64,000 nt of DNA from Enterococcaceae bacterium (GCA_022649665.1 JALCOL010000006.1:38425-102424), one strand, 5' to 3'; positions 16,912-26,171 are shown, numbered from the stretch's first letter. A program made the numbers and translations. Notes: generated by a model not told the origin, from the letters alone.

Positions 16912-17250
16912 TTGGACGATTCATTGCAGCAAATGCAGCGTGCAGTCGATGAGTATATCGGCCAGTTCAAAACCGGTTATTTCTCGCCGCTGGCTCAAAT
17001 GGCGCGCATGACCGAAGAAGTCGGGGAATTGGCGCGCGAGATCAATCATTATTACGGCGAAAAGCCGAAGAAAGCCGATGAAAAGGTCCGTTCCGTCGAA
17101 GAAGAGCTCGGCGATGTCTTTTTTGTAACGCTGATCATGGCGAACTCGCTTGGGATCGACCTGACCGAAGCTTTTCAGCAGAATATGAAAAAATTTTATG
17201 CACGCGATAAATATCGTTTTGCGCGGAAGGATGGAAAGACACATGATTGA
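16912..17250 (+). CDS. ypjD: MazG-like nucleotide pyrophosphohydrolase (YpjD-like)
   Basis: A 112-residue all-alpha NTP pyrophosphatase with the metal-binding pattern EEVGE (about 37-41) and EEELGDV (about 70-76), the ExxE/ExxD motif of the MazG superfamily. It hydrolyses (d)NTPs to monophosphates and pyrophosphate, probably cleaning non-canonical nucleotides. I choose TTG 16912, which has GGTGG 7 bp upstream and gives the usual length of YpjD (about 111). The GTG at 16891 precedes that SD. It overlaps dapB by 8 bp. Confidence 0.85.
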   Translation: MDDSLQQMQRAVDEYIGQFKTGYFSPLAQMARMTEEVGELAREINHYYGEKPKKADEKVRSVEEELGDVFFVTLIMANSLGIDLTEAFQQNMKKFYARDKYRFARKDGKTHD

Positions 17251-18031
17251 ATTACTGATTGCCGGTTTTGACGGCCGGATGGGAAGCGCTGCGATCGACA
17301 TGGTACGCCATCACCCGAATTTTCACTTAGCGGGGGTATACAGCCCGTATTCAGATTATGCTTTTTTAAACGAAGATCCGCAATATGCCGACTTGGAAGT
17401 ACCGGTCTATCATGAACTTGCAGCAACCAAAAATGCCGGTGCGCAGGTTTGGATCGATTTTACGGTCCCTGCCGCAGCGAAGGAAAATACTCTTTTTGCT
17501 TTGACGAACGGGATCGTTCCGATCGTCGGTACGACCGGCTTTACGCCGGAAGACATTGAAGAAATCAAAGAAGTTTCGAAAGAAAAGCATGTCGGCGGGT
17601 TGATCGCGCCGAATTTTGCGATCGGCGCGATTTTGATGATGGAATTTGCCCAGAAAGCGGCAAAATATTTTCCGGATGTTGAGATCATTGAACTGCATCA
17701 TGACCGGAAGCTGGATGCGCCTTCAGGAACAGCAATCAAGACAGCCGAAATGATCCAAAAAGTCCGGGCTGCCAAAGTGCAGGGAGCTGCTGGCGAGAAA
17801 GAGACTCTTCCAGGGGCGCGCGGTGCAGATTTTGACGGGATGCGGATCCACAGTGTCCGTTTGCCGGGTCTTGTTGCCCATCAAGAGGTATTGTTCGGCA
17901 GTGCCGGCGAGGGACTCAAGATCCGCCATGATTCGTTTGACCGGGCCTCCTTTATGAAGGGCGTGGCGCTGGCGGCAGAAAAATTAGCTGGCAGCGAAAC
18001 ATTCTTTTACGGATTGGAAAACCTTTTATGA
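17243..18031 (+). CDS. dapB: 4-hydroxy-tetrahydrodipicolinate reductase
   Basis: A 262-residue NAD(P)H-dependent reductase of lysine/diaminopimelate biosynthesis. The N-terminus has IAGFDGRMG, a variant of the usual GxxGRMG. VGTTGF is at about 98, and the signature [15 protein letters not shown] is at about 150-164, carrying the catalytic His pair and Lys. I choose ATG 17243, preceded by AAGGATGG (17227-17234); the earlier ATG 17198 would lie deep in ypjD. The stop overlaps the cca start by 4 bp. Bacillus has mgsA and bsh genes between dapB and cca; they are absent here. Confidence 0.93.
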   Translation: MIELLIAGFDGRMGSAAIDMVRHHPNFHLAGVYSPYSDYAFLNEDPQYADLEVPVYHELAATKNAGAQVWIDFTVPAAAKENTLFALTNGIVPIVGTTGFTPEDIEEIKEVSKEKHVGGLIAPNFAIGAILMMEFAQKAAKYFPDVEIIELHHDRKLDAPSGTAIKTAEMIQKVRAAKVQGAAGEKETLPGARGADFDGMRIHSVRLPGLVAHQEVLFGSAGEGLKIRHDSFDRASFMKGVALAAEKLAGSETFFYGLENLL

Positions 18032-19242
18032 AATTAACCAACCTGCCTGTTGAGTTCGCGGAAGCTCAGCCGGTTTTGAATGCCTTGCAAGCGGCGGGAT
18101 TTGAAGCATATTTCGTCGGCGGATCAGTGCGCGATGTCCTGCTCGGCAAAAAAATCCATGATGTCGATATCGCGACCAGTGCGCTGCCGGATGAGATGAA
18201 AGCGATCTTTCCGAAAACGATCGATGTCGGCATCCAGCACGGCACGATCCTGGTTTTGTTTCACGGCGGACAGTATGAAGTGACGACTTTTCGAACAGAA
18301 TCGACTTATCATGATTTCCGCCGGCCGGATCATGTGACTTTTGTACGCTCGCTGGAAGAGGACTTGAAGCGCCGTGACTTCACGATCAATGCTTTTGCAC
18401 TCGATCCTTCGGGAGATTTGATCGATCTGTTCGACGGTTTAGCCGATTTGGATCAAAAAATCATCCGGGCAGTCGGTGATCCGCAAGAGCGTTTTCATGA
18501 AGATGCGCTGCGGATGATGCGCGGATTGCGCTTTGCCAGCCAACTCGATTTTGCGATCGAAAAAGAAACACTGGCGGCGATCTATGATTATCACCATCTG
18601 CTGGGCAAGATCTCAATCGAACGGATCCAAGCAGAATTCACGCAGCTTTTGATGGCGCGCGACCGCCGAAACGGACTTTTGCCGTTTGTGGAAACAGAGT
18701 GCTACTTATACTGTCCGGGATTGAAAGATTTTGGCGCGGAGCTGCTCGAGGCGGCCGACTTGCCCGAACTGCCATTTGAAAAAGCAAGCCACGCCTGGGC
18801 AGTTTTGATTGATCAAATGGGTCTTGCGGATAAAAAAATCGGCTCATTTATGAAAAGCTGGAAACTGTCGAATCAATTGATCGCGGATGTCCGGGCGCTT
18901 TTGAAAGGTCTCGCTGTCCGGAAAAAGGGCAATTGGACTCCTGATAGTTTGTACGCACTCGGCCTGGGGTATGCTGAAGAGGTTGAAAACCTGCTGCCTT
19001 TTTATCATTTGAGCGCTGAGCATCCGAGCCTTGCCGCGCTTTATGATGCATTGCCTATCAAGTGCCGCGAGGAGCTCGCGGTCAACGGCAAAGATCTGTT
19101 AGAAAACATCGATGTGCCGCAAGGGCCGTGGATCGGCACCGCGCTCCAGCAGATTGAACAGCTGGTACTTCATCAGCGATTGCCGAATGATCGCGAGAAA
19201 ATATTGCAATATCTGAAGGAGGAAAAGGAAATTGATTTTTGA
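18028..19242 (+). CDS. cca: CCA-adding tRNA nucleotidyltransferase
   Basis: A 404-residue class II CCA-adding enzyme. The head domain has [23 protein letters not shown], containing the GGxxR and DxD catalytic Asp motifs (about 31-53). RRDFTINA follows at about 112-119, and [16 protein letters not shown] at about 156-171. The rest is the helical body and tail. It adds or repairs the 3' CCA of tRNAs. It is translationally coupled to dapB through an ATGA overlap and runs 11 bp into the next gene. Confidence 0.95.
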   Translation: MKLTNLPVEFAEAQPVLNALQAAGFEAYFVGGSVRDVLLGKKIHDVDIATSALPDEMKAIFPKTIDVGIQHGTILVLFHGGQYEVTTFRTESTYHDFRRPDHVTFVRSLEEDLKRRDFTINAFALDPSGDLIDLFDGLADLDQKIIRAVGDPQERFHEDALRMMRGLRFASQLDFAIEKETLAAIYDYHHLLGKISIERIQAEFTQLLMARDRRNGLLPFVETECYLYCPGLKDFGAELLEAADLPELPFEKASHAWAVLIDQMGLADKKIGSFMKSWKLSNQLIADVRALLKGLAVRKKGNWTPDSLYALGLGYAEEVENLLPFYHLSAEHPSLAALYDALPIKCREELAVNGKDLLENIDVPQGPWIGTALQQIEQLVLHQRLPNDREKILQYLKEEKEIDF

Positions 19243-19597
19243 AAAAATTTTTACTGTCACTGAAGAATCAACGGCCCAAGCGATGAATTCCGGCGATCTG
19301 CCGGTTCTGGCAACGCCGGCACTTGTCGCAAAAGTGGAAGAAACAGCGAAAGACAGTATCCAGATCTCCGAAGAAGAAACGACGGTCGGCAGTTATTTTT
19401 CGATCGATCATTTGGCGCCGACCGTGATCGGCCGAAAAGTATATCTGCAAGTCGAACTGATGCATCAAGGAAAAAAAAGCTACAATTTTTCTTTTTCCGC
19501 GTTTGAAGGTGCTGATAAGAAAAAACTGATCGCAAAAGGCGATCACCGGCGCGTCCGCGTGCCGCGGCAAAAGTTTCTTGAAGAAGCCGGAAAATAG
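19232..19597 (+). CDS. FlK-type hotdog thioesterase
   Basis: A 121-residue single hotdog-fold protein resembling fluoroacetyl-CoA thioesterase FlK. It has an early ATPALVAKVEETA segment with the conserved Glu, then SIDHLAPT with the His, and a beta-rich C-terminal half. Such proteins hydrolyse small acyl-CoA esters; the substrate here is unknown. The TTG start has AAGGAGG 9 bp upstream (19217-19222) and lies inside the end of cca. It ends the ypjD-dapB-cca gene string. Confidence 0.72.
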   Translation: MIFEKIFTVTEESTAQAMNSGDLPVLATPALVAKVEETAKDSIQISEEETTVGSYFSIDHLAPTVIGRKVYLQVELMHQGKKSYNFSFSAFEGADKKKLIAKGDHRRVRVPRQKFLEEAGK

Positions 19598-19606
19598 CGA
19601 CCAACG

Positions 19607-19651
19607 ACGGTCGAGCGATTCAGCACTAGCGGATCAGCTTGACCGTTTTTT
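19607..19651 (+). terminator. Probable terminator after the dapB-cca operon
   Basis: ACGGTCGAGC pairs with GCTTGACCGT (one G-T pair) around a 20-nt loop, followed by a T run just before the SD of the ABC-F gene. Confidence 0.6.
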
Positions 19652-19671
19652 AGCGAGAAGGGGAATCATGC

Positions 19672-21552
19672 ATGAAAGAGCTGGCAGTAAATGAAATCAG
19701 CAAAAGTTATGGTGAAAAAAAGCTTTTTCATCATTTATCGTTTTTGATCCATGAAAAAGACCGGATCGGACTGATCGGGATGAACGGATCCGGAAAAAGT
19801 ACACTGATGAAGATCTTGGCGGGAAAAGACGTCCCAGAAGGCGGAACGATCGAAAAAAGCAGCGACTATACGATCAGTTACTTAGCGCAGGATAATTTTT
19901 TAGATGTAGAGATGCCGGTCCTTGAAGCGGTATTTACCGGGGACGCGCCGATCCTGGCTGCTTTGCGGCGGTATGAACAGGCATTGATCGCGATCGAGCG
20001 TGACGGCGAAGATCCGCAAGTCCAGCGGCAATTCCAGCAAGCAGAAGAAGAGATGAACCGTTTGAACGCTTGGGAGGCTGATACGGAAGCAAAAAGTATT
20101 TTGCAGAAACTAGCGGTACCGTTTCTGGCGACACCGCTGAAAGACCTTTCCGGCGGTCAGTTGAAACGAGTCAATTTAGCACGTGTCCTGATCAGCGCAA
20201 GCGATCTCCTCCTCTTAGATGAACCGACAAACCATTTGGATTACAGCGCGATCACTTGGCTGGAAGATTATTTGAAACGCTATCCAGGCGCCGTGATGGT
20301 CATTACTCATGACCGCTACTTTTTGGACCGCGTCACGACGCGGATCTTTGAATTGTCGCGCGGCAGTTTTTTTGAAACTGACGGGAATTATCAAGAATAT
20401 TTGAGCAAAAAAGCGGCCTTGGATGAAAATGAAGCGCGCCAGATCCAAAAAAAGAAAAGTCTGTATAAACAGGAGCTCAGCTGGATGCGAGCCGGGGTCC
20501 AAGCGCGCGGTACGAAGCAGCAGGCCCGGATCGATCGTTTTCACTCGCTTAAACAGTATTTGGAGACGGCGAACGGTCCTGCCGGAGAAATGGAGTTCGG
20601 TTTCGCTTCACAGCGTCTTGGAAAAAAGGTGCTCCAGTTGAAAAAAGCTTCACTTGAACTTGGCGGGAAGATATTGTTCCAACACTTAGATCTTTTGATC
20701 CAGCGCGATGAACGCTTAGGCGTCACTGGGCGAAACGGCGCCGGCAAGTCATCGCTTTTGAATGTATTAGCAGGACTGATCCCGCTCACTGCAGGCATCT
20801 ACGAAATCGGCGAAACTGTGCGGATCGCCTATTACACTCAGCAAAATGAAGCCATGGATCCGGAGATGCGCCTGATCGAATATTTGCAGGAAGCTGCGGC
20901 GATGGTCAAAAGTGCTGGCGGCGAAATAATCAGTGCGACCGATATGCTCGAACGCTTTCTGTTTCCACGGGCGATGCACGGCGTCAAGATCGGCCGGCTT
21001 TCGGGCGGTGAACAGCGGCGTCTTTATCTTCTGCGGCTTTTGATCCAGCAGCCGAATGTCCTGCTGCTGGATGAGCCGACGAATGATCTGGATATCGATA
21101 CTTTGACCATCTTGGAAGATTATTTGGCCACTTTTCCAGGCGCGGTCATCGCAGTTTCGCATGACCGCTATTTTTTGGATAAAACAGTCAATAAACTGCT
21201 GGTTTTTTTGGGCGACGGAAAAACGCAGCTGATCCACGGGACCATGAGCGAATACTTGCTGCAGGAAAAAGAACGTGAGAAAGAGCTTCCGGCGGCGAAA
21301 AAGAAAACTGCCGCCGAACCGAGAAAAGCTTCGGACAAGCGGCGGATGAATTATCAAGAGAAAAAAGAATGGGCGACGATCGAAGAAGAGATCGATATTT
21401 TGGAAGAAAAAGCAGCTGATATTCAGGCAGCCATGAATGAAACCGGCGCAGACTTCGGCAAGCTGGCTGAGCTGCAAAAGGATCTCGAAGAAACGAATCA
21501 CACGTTGGAAGAAAAGATGGCCCGCTGGGAATATTTGAGCGAGCTGGCCTGA
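19672..21552 (+). CDS. ABC-F family ATPase (Uup/YfmR type)
   Basis: A 626-residue soluble protein with two ABC ATPase domains and no membrane segments. Domain 1 has GMNGSGKSTLMK and LSGGQLKRVNLARVL; domain 2 has GRNGAGKSSLLN and LSGGEQRRLYLLRLL. A linker with basic residues (about 245-305) separates them. The C-terminal coiled coil (about 550-626, rich in Glu/Lys) is the Uup-type C-terminal domain. ABC-F proteins act on ribosomes, resolving stalls or giving antibiotic resistance; resistance is not implied here. It is followed 12 bp later by the DHFR gene. Confidence 0.87.
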   Translation: MKELAVNEISKSYGEKKLFHHLSFLIHEKDRIGLIGMNGSGKSTLMKILAGKDVPEGGTIEKSSDYTISYLAQDNFLDVEMPVLEAVFTGDAPILAALRRYEQALIAIERDGEDPQVQRQFQQAEEEMNRLNAWEADTEAKSILQKLAVPFLATPLKDLSGGQLKRVNLARVLISASDLLLLDEPTNHLDYSAITWLEDYLKRYPGAVMVITHDRYFLDRVTTRIFELSRGSFFETDGNYQEYLSKKAALDENEARQIQKKKSLYKQELSWMRAGVQARGTKQQARIDRFHSLKQYLETANGPAGEMEFGFASQRLGKKVLQLKKASLELGGKILFQHLDLLIQRDERLGVTGRNGAGKSSLLNVLAGLIPLTAGIYEIGETVRIAYYTQQNEAMDPEMRLIEYLQEAAAMVKSAGGEIISATDMLERFLFPRAMHGVKIGRLSGGEQRRLYLLRLLIQQPNVLLLDEPTNDLDIDTLTILEDYLATFPGAVIAVSHDRYFLDKTVNKLLVFLGDGKTQLIHGTMSEYLLQEKEREKELPAAKKKTAAEPRKASDKRRMNYQEKKEWATIEEEIDILEEKAADIQAAMNETGADFGKLAELQKDLEETNHTLEEKMARWEYLSELA

Positions 21553-21564
21553 AGGAGGAAAAGC

Positions 21565-22056
21565 ATGTTTAGTGCGATTTGGGCAGAAGATGAAAATGGA
21601 CTGATCGGCGCCGGCGGGAAACTTCCTTGGCATTTGCCGGCTGATCTGAATTATTTTAAAGAAAAAACAGTAGGCCACCGCCTTGTAATGGGTAAGGCAA
21701 CTTTTCTAGGAATGGGCGCGCGCCCGCTGCCGCAGCGAACGACGCTTCTTTTGACGCGGGACCAGGATTTTTCGCTGCCCAAAGGCGTTGAACGGATCAT
21801 CTCTTCGGCTGAATTTATCGACAAAAATCAGAACACGGCCGAAGAGATCTTCATCGCCGGGGGAGCGGGAACTTATCAGCTGTTTCTGCCGTATACCAAA
21901 AAGCTCTACCGCACCAAGATCCGGCACGCTTATGCTGGGGACACGCATTTCCCGGCGGTCGACTGGGCAGCATGGCACCTTTGCAGCAGCGTTCCGGGGC
22001 CAAAAGATGCTGAACAGCCGGATTACTTTTTTGAAATATGGGGAAGAAATGAGTAA
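21565..22056 (+). CDS. folA: Dihydrofolate reductase
   Basis: A 163-residue DHFR. Landmarks are the start IWAEDENGLIGAGGKLPWHLPADLNYFK (folate and NADPH pocket; Trp in PWHLP), VMGKATFLGMG (NADPH loop) and IFIAGGAGTYQLFLP near residue 95-108. It reduces dihydrofolate to tetrahydrofolate with NADPH. Many lactobacilli place thyA next to this gene; no thyA is present between the ABC-F gene and folA here. The SD is GGAGGAAAAGC. A bidirectional terminator follows. Confidence 0.95.
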   Translation: MFSAIWAEDENGLIGAGGKLPWHLPADLNYFKEKTVGHRLVMGKATFLGMGARPLPQRTTLLLTRDQDFSLPKGVERIISSAEFIDKNQNTAEEIFIAGGAGTYQLFLPYTKKLYRTKIRHAYAGDTHFPAVDWAAWHLCSSVPGPKDAEQPDYFFEIWGRNE

Positions 22057-22061
22057 ATAAA

Positions 22062-22109
22062 AACGGAAACGAAGTCGGCGTTTTTTGCCGCAGTCGTTTC
22101 CGTTCCCTT
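22062..22109. terminator. Bidirectional terminator between folA and trhA
   Basis: AACGGAAACGA (22062-22072) pairs with TCGTTTCCGTT (22094-22104), with an inner CGGC/GCCG stem around a T-rich loop. Convergent genes lie on both sides. Confidence 0.72.
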
Positions 22110-22120
22110 TTGATTTGAGA

Positions 22121-22789
22121 TCAGCTGTACAGATAAATCGAAAACCACATCATGATCGCGGCAGCCAAGACGAACAGATGCCAAACGACATGCATCAACG
22201 GAAAGTTCTTTTTACTGAGGCCATAGATCGCGGCACCGAGCGAATACGTCAGGCCGCCGGCAACCAACAGCCAGAACCCGACCGGACCGAGACCGGTGTA
22301 AAGCGGGCGGAAAGCGAAAAGACAGCACCAGCCCATAATGATATAAATGACTGTCGAGATCTTCGGATTAAAATGTTTTTTGAGTGTCAAACTTTTGTAG
22401 ACGATCCCCGCGATCGCCGCCGCCCAGATCACGCCGAAAAGCGTCCAGCCCAGCCAGCCGCGGACCACTAGGAGGCAGTAGGGAGTATAAGACCCCGCGA
22501 TCAACAGAAAGATCGAAGCGTGGTCAAAAACTTGGAAAACGTGAAAAGCTTTGGTGAATACCAGACTGTGAAAAAGTGTTGAAAATAAAAATAAAAAAAT
22601 CAGCGAACTACCATAGACCGCATAACTGACGACAGCAAGCGCTGAGCCTTCACGGGCGCCTTTGATCAGCAGCAGGATCAGTCCGGCGACACTCAAACCA
22701 AAGCCGATCCCATGCGTGATCGCATTGAATACTTCAGTCGTGATCAAATAACGTTTCTTATGGATTTTTTGCGGCATTGAATGTTGCAT
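22121..22789 (-). CDS. trhA: TrhA/hemolysin III family membrane protein
   Basis: A 222-residue protein with seven hydrophobic segments. The family motifs are NAITHGIGFGLSVAG (residues 20-34), FSTLFHSL (about 68-75), FDHASIFLLIAGSYTPY (about 88-104) and a C-terminal HVVWHLFVLAAA. The conserved His residues may bind metal as in the PAQR superfamily. Homologues are called hemolysin III, and more recently implicated in membrane energetics or lipid homeostasis; toxicity should not be assumed. A GAGGAGG SD precedes the ATG on the minus strand. Confidence 0.88.
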   Translation of the reverse strand: MQHSMPQKIHKKRYLITTEVFNAITHGIGFGLSVAGLILLLIKGAREGSALAVVSYAVYGSSLIFLFLFSTLFHSLVFTKAFHVFQVFDHASIFLLIAGSYTPYCLLVVRGWLGWTLFGVIWAAAIAGIVYKSLTLKKHFNPKISTVIYIIMGWCCLFAFRPLYTGLGPVGFWLLVAGGLTYSLGAAIYGLSKKNFPLMHVVWHLFVLAAAIMMWFSIYLYS

Positions 22790-22825
22790 GAAAATTCCTC
22801 CTCGCGATAAAAAAAAACGAAATCA

Positions 22826-22854
22826 ATGAAATTTCTCTTTCATTCTGTTATAAT
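22826..22854 (+). promoter_or_regulatory. degV promoter
   Basis: ATGAAA (22826-22831), 17 bp, then TATAAT (22849-22854) with an upstream TG (extended -10). Confidence 0.6.
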
Positions 22855-22919
22855 ATTTTTTAGTTATCAAAGCTATTTTAGCATGTTTGATAATAGTTTC
22901 CAAAGAAAGAGTGGGTCGG

Positions 22920-23771
22920 ATGACAAAAATCAAAATCGTAACAGACTCTTCTTGTATTTTAACACAGGAAGATATCGAAAAATATAACATACATGTGGTG
23001 CCGCTGTCGGTCATGATCGATGGCACGATCTATACGCCGCCAAAAAATCTGACTTATGAAAAATTTATGGAATTGATGGCAGCCTCCAAGAGTCTGCCGA
23101 AAACCTCACAGCCGCCGTTAGGGGCTTTTTTGGAACTTTATGAAGAATTGACGAAAGACGGCAGTCAAGTACTTTCGATCCATTTGACAGAATCGCTCAG
23201 CGGAACTGTTGAAACGGCTAAACAAGCGGCAAAGATGGTCCAAGGTGCGATCACTGTCGTCGACTCGGCTTTTGTCGATCAAGGCACGACTTTCCAAGTG
23301 CTGAAAGCGGCTGAATTAGCCGAAAAAGGCAGCGACTTGTCGACGATTTTGGCAGAGATCAAAAAAGTACGCGACCACACCGTGCTGTATCTTGGCTTGT
23401 CTTCGCTTGAAAATTTAGTCAAAGGCGGCCGGATCAACCGCGCCGTGGGATTGATCTCGAGCTTTTTCAATGTCAAGGTCGTGATGCAAATGGAACATGG
23501 AGATCTGTTCCCTAAAGCAAAAGGACGCGGCGACAAAACATTCGCGAAATGGTTCGAACAGCTGAAAACAAGTTTGCAAAAACAAGCTAGCGATGTCGCG
23601 CGGATCGGTATTTCCTATGCCGGCGACAGCGGCAAGGAAATCGTTAAAAAATTCAAGATCGAGCTCCAGCAGATCCTGCCTGACCTTGAGATCCCGGTCG
23701 TGCATACGACACCGATCGTATCGACCCACACTGGTCCGGGGGCGTTCGCGGTCATCTTCTATACCAAATAA
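22920..23771 (+). CDS. DegV family fatty-acid-binding protein
   Basis: A 283-residue DegV protein. The N-terminus KIKIVTDSSCILTQEDIE is diagnostic, followed by VVPLSVMIDG, KTSQPPLGAFLELYEEL, HLTESLSGTVETAKQAA (fatty-acid carboxyl contact) and GGRINRAVG. Family members bind fatty acids and some act as FakB subunits delivering them to the FakA kinase; FakA is not in the window. I choose ATG 22920, giving the usual length of about 280. The SD before it (GAGTGG) is weak, so GTG 22911 is a possible alternative. Confidence 0.88.
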   Translation: MTKIKIVTDSSCILTQEDIEKYNIHVVPLSVMIDGTIYTPPKNLTYEKFMELMAASKSLPKTSQPPLGAFLELYEELTKDGSQVLSIHLTESLSGTVETAKQAAKMVQGAITVVDSAFVDQGTTFQVLKAAELAEKGSDLSTILAEIKKVRDHTVLYLGLSSLENLVKGGRINRAVGLISSFFNVKVVMQMEHGDLFPKAKGRGDKTFAKWFEQLKTSLQKQASDVARIGISYAGDSGKEIVKKFKIELQQILPDLEIPVVHTTPIVSTHTGPGAFAVIFYTK

Positions 23772-23778
23772 ATGTTTT

Positions 23779-23812
23779 GAAAGACCGCCGTCTCCTTCGT
23801 GCGGTCTTTTTT
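23779..23812 (+). terminator. Terminator between degV and ypmR
   Basis: AAAGACCGC pairs perfectly with GCGGTCTTT around a 12-nt loop and runs into TTTTTT. It ends only 2 bp before the SD of the next gene. Confidence 0.75.
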
Positions 23813-23825
23813 CGAGGTGAAACTG

Positions 23826-24719
23826 TTGAAAAAAAAGGGAATACATTATGCAGGCATTGCGGGGATCGTGCTGTTGAGCGCCTTTGCGGCTTTTATGGTT
23901 TTACGCTACTTTTTCCCGCCGATCAAACAGATCAATATGGCAACGGAAACATTCACGAATCAAAAATTCAAAAGAACGGTGATCGAGCTGACTGCGCTGG
24001 GAGATTCGCTGACAGAAGGGATCGGCGATTCGACCAAACAGGGCGGCTATGTGGCGCCACTCAAGCGAGATCTGGTGAGTGAATATGCGTTTAAAAATGT
24101 GGCGACCGCTAATTTTGGAAAAAGCGGCGACCGGAGCGATCAAATCTTAAAACGCATTGCTGACGACAAGAAACTTCAAGACTCTTTGAAAAAAGCCGAT
24201 TTGATCACACTGACAGTCGGCGGGAATGATCTGATGAAAGTCATTTCGGGGGATTTGACCGGGGCGGTCAATGAGAAAAAATTCGATGCAGCGCTCGATG
24301 TCTATCAAAGCCGGCTCGTCAAACTTTTCGGTGCGATCCAAACACTCAATCCGAAAGCTCCAATCTACCTTTTAGGGATCTATAATCCGTTTTACGGTCA
24401 GCTTGATGAAGCGCAGTCTTTTGGCGAATATGTCGACCGCTGGAACAAGGGGACTCGTCAGACTGCTGATAAAGCAGAAAAGGTCTATTTCGTCCCGATC
24501 AGCGAGAAGTTTATGGCAACCGTCACCGACCGTTCTGCATCCAGCAGCGCGACCAGCAGTGATTCTTCAAGCAGCGATGCGGCAGATACCAGTCAGCTGC
24601 CGATCTATTTAGGCGATGATCATTTTCATCCGAATTCATTGGGGTACGAAATGATCGCGACGGCCTTTCAAGATGAAATGATCAAAACGCAAGATGACTG
24701 GCTGCCAAAGGAGAAGTAG
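23826..24719 (+). CDS. ypmR: SGNH/GDSL-family lipase or esterase (YpmR-like)
   Basis: A 297-residue secreted or membrane-anchored protein. Residues 1-10 are basic and 10-32 hydrophobic, a signal anchor. The SGNH blocks follow: ALGDSLTEGIGD (catalytic Ser), TVGGNDLM (Asn) and GDDHFHPNSLG (Asp/His). It should hydrolyse ester bonds at the cell surface; the substrate is unknown. A Ser-rich stretch interrupts the domain near residue 240-255. I choose TTG 23826 with GAGGTG 6 bp before it. The GTG at 23799 sits inside the preceding terminator. It abuts ypmS. Confidence 0.87.
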   Translation: MKKKGIHYAGIAGIVLLSAFAAFMVLRYFFPPIKQINMATETFTNQKFKRTVIELTALGDSLTEGIGDSTKQGGYVAPLKRDLVSEYAFKNVATANFGKSGDRSDQILKRIADDKKLQDSLKKADLITLTVGGNDLMKVISGDLTGAVNEKKFDAALDVYQSRLVKLFGAIQTLNPKAPIYLLGIYNPFYGQLDEAQSFGEYVDRWNKGTRQTADKAEKVYFVPISEKFMATVTDRSASSSATSSDSSSSDAADTSQLPIYLGDDHFHPNSLGYEMIATAFQDEMIKTQDDWLPKEK

Positions 24720-25358
24720 ATGGAAAAACAAACGAATAATAATAAATTGAAGTCTAGCGAAAAGCGGCCGCAGCGCGATCTTTGGAAGATCGCGACCCTC
24801 ATCCTGCTCGGCCTTGTTGCTGGGGTCGTGATCTTTTTCACAGTGAATCTTTTATCTTCTCCAAAAGAGATCGCAACCGATGAGGAAACAAGCATGCCGG
24901 CGGGGACTGATTTGGCGGACATCACGATGACCAAAGAACAGGCGAATACGCTGATCAGTCACTTTCTGACTGCGTATCAAGGAAAAAACAAAACGAAGTA
25001 CCAGCTCGTCTTGAGCAAACAGGCGATGCTCTCGGGAACGCTTCAGATCTTGGGGCAATCGATCGACTTTCACTTGAGTTTCGATCCATATGTAATGGAA
25101 AACGGCAACTTGCAGTTAAAGGCCCGTACGCTGGCGTTAGGAACTTTGCAGCTGCCGATCTCGCAGGCGCTCCGCTTTATTGATACGCAATTTGATTTTC
25201 CCAAGTGGATCACGATCGATCAGTCGGAAAAAGCGATCATTTTGCACTTTGATAAATTTGAAGCAGCAAAAGGCGTCTATCTGAAAGCTAAACGGATCAA
25301 TTTGGCGGACGACGAATTGCGTTTTAGTGTCTATTTGAAGAAAACAGCGAACAAGTAA
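24720..25358 (+). CDS. ypmS: YpmS family membrane-anchored protein (DUF2140)
   Basis: A 212-residue protein with a basic N-terminus (1-22), one membrane helix (about 24-44, IATLILLGLVAGVVIFFTVNLL) and an extracytoplasmic domain with the YpmS-type pattern (about 60-210). The family has no established function. It directly abuts ypmR, as in Bacillus (ypmR-ypmS), and is followed 13 bp later by yozE. The arrangement suggests a joint role at the cell surface, which is inference. Confidence 0.83.
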   Translation: MEKQTNNNKLKSSEKRPQRDLWKIATLILLGLVAGVVIFFTVNLLSSPKEIATDEETSMPAGTDLADITMTKEQANTLISHFLTAYQGKNKTKYQLVLSKQAMLSGTLQILGQSIDFHLSFDPYVMENGNLQLKARTLALGTLQLPISQALRFIDTQFDFPKWITIDQSEKAIILHFDKFEAAKGVYLKAKRINLADDELRFSVYLKKTANK

Positions 25359-25371
25359 AAGGGGCGTCGAG

Positions 25372-25584
25372 ATGAAGAGAAGCTACTATCACTATATGGA
25401 GACCGAGCGGCATCCGAATCCGAAAAGCCGGCTTGCGGAAGTTGCCAATATCGTTTGTGCGATGCCGGATTTTCCGAAGCAGAGCCAAGATTACCAAGAA
25501 CTTTCCCATTTTTTGGAAATGACTGGCGAAGTGGATATGGATGCGTTTGACGCGAGTTGGCAGAAGTATATCGAGAATAATTAA
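25372..25584 (+). CDS. yozE: YozE family protein (UPF0346, SAM-like fold)
   Basis: A small 70-residue acidic protein. The SFY/YYHYMETERHP start, FPKQSQDYQELSHFLE middle and F/WQKYIE end match the YozE family, which adopts a SAM-like helical fold. Function is unknown. It commonly follows ypmS-like genes in lactobacilli. The start ATG is preceded by GGGGCGTCGAG, a modest SD. Confidence 0.85.
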   Translation: MKRSYYHYMETERHPNPKSRLAEVANIVCAMPDFPKQSQDYQELSHFLEMTGEVDMDAFDASWQKYIENN

Positions 25585-25604
25585 GCAGGCTTGGAGGAGA
25601 GAAC

Positions 25605-26171
25605 ATGGCCCGTAGCAAAAAGTCGCCGGCCGAACGGCGGGATCTTTTCTGGTCGATTTTTAAAGAAATTTTGGGCGCGATCGCACTCGCTTTTGTGATC
25701 CGGGCCTTTCTTTTGATCCCGATCCCGGTCCATGGGAATTCCATGAGCCCCACGCTCAGGCAGGGGGACTATTTGATCATGGAGAAGATGAGCGCGATCC
25801 GGCGGTTCGATGTCGTCGTTTTTCGCGGGAATGATGGGATGATTTTAGTCAAACGGGTCGTCGCTCTTCCGGGCGAGGAAGTCGCTTACCGCCAAGATCA
25901 GCTTTTAGTCGACGGCAAGCAGATCAACGAACCTTTTCTGAAAAAGAAAAAGGTGAATGGGATCCCGTTTACGGGCGACTTCGATCTCAAAGAGATCGCT
26001 CATCAAGCGCAGCTGAAAAACGATGAATATTTTGTATTGGGCGACAACCGGCATCTTTCAAAAGATTCGCGGTCATTCGGGCCGATCAAAGCACAAAGCA
26101 TCATCGGCAAAGCCCATTTCGTTTATTTTCCGGTGAAAGACATCCACTGGATCGCGAGTAGGAGCAATTGA
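25605..26171 (+). CDS. lepB: Type I signal peptidase
   Basis: A 188-residue membrane serine protease. One N-terminal membrane helix (about 20-41) precedes box B GNSMSPTL with the catalytic Ser46, then LVKRVVALPGEE with the general-base Lys83, and GDNRHLSKDSRSFGPI (box E) near the C-terminus. It removes signal peptides from secreted preproteins. In related bacteria the gene usually lies next to rbgA-rnhB; here a sugar PTS cluster separates them. The SD is GGAGGAG. Confidence 0.95.
   Translation: MARSKKSPAERRDLFWSIFKEILGAIALAFVIRAFLLIPIPVHGNSMSPTLRQGDYLIMEKMSAIRRFDVVVFRGNDGMILVKRVVALPGEEVAYRQDQLLVDGKQINEPFLKKKKVNGIPFTGDFDLKEIAHQAQLKNDEYFVLGDNRHLSKDSRSFGPIKAQSIIGKAHFVYFPVKDIHWIASRSN

Noticed and set aside
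20767..21678. A 303-codon minus-strand open frame opposite the ABC-F gene
   Set aside because: Runs over the second ABC domain and into folA; no SD or domain.
22085..22471. A 128-codon plus-strand frame antisense to trhA
   Set aside because: It lies opposite a clear seven-helix membrane protein and has no SD.
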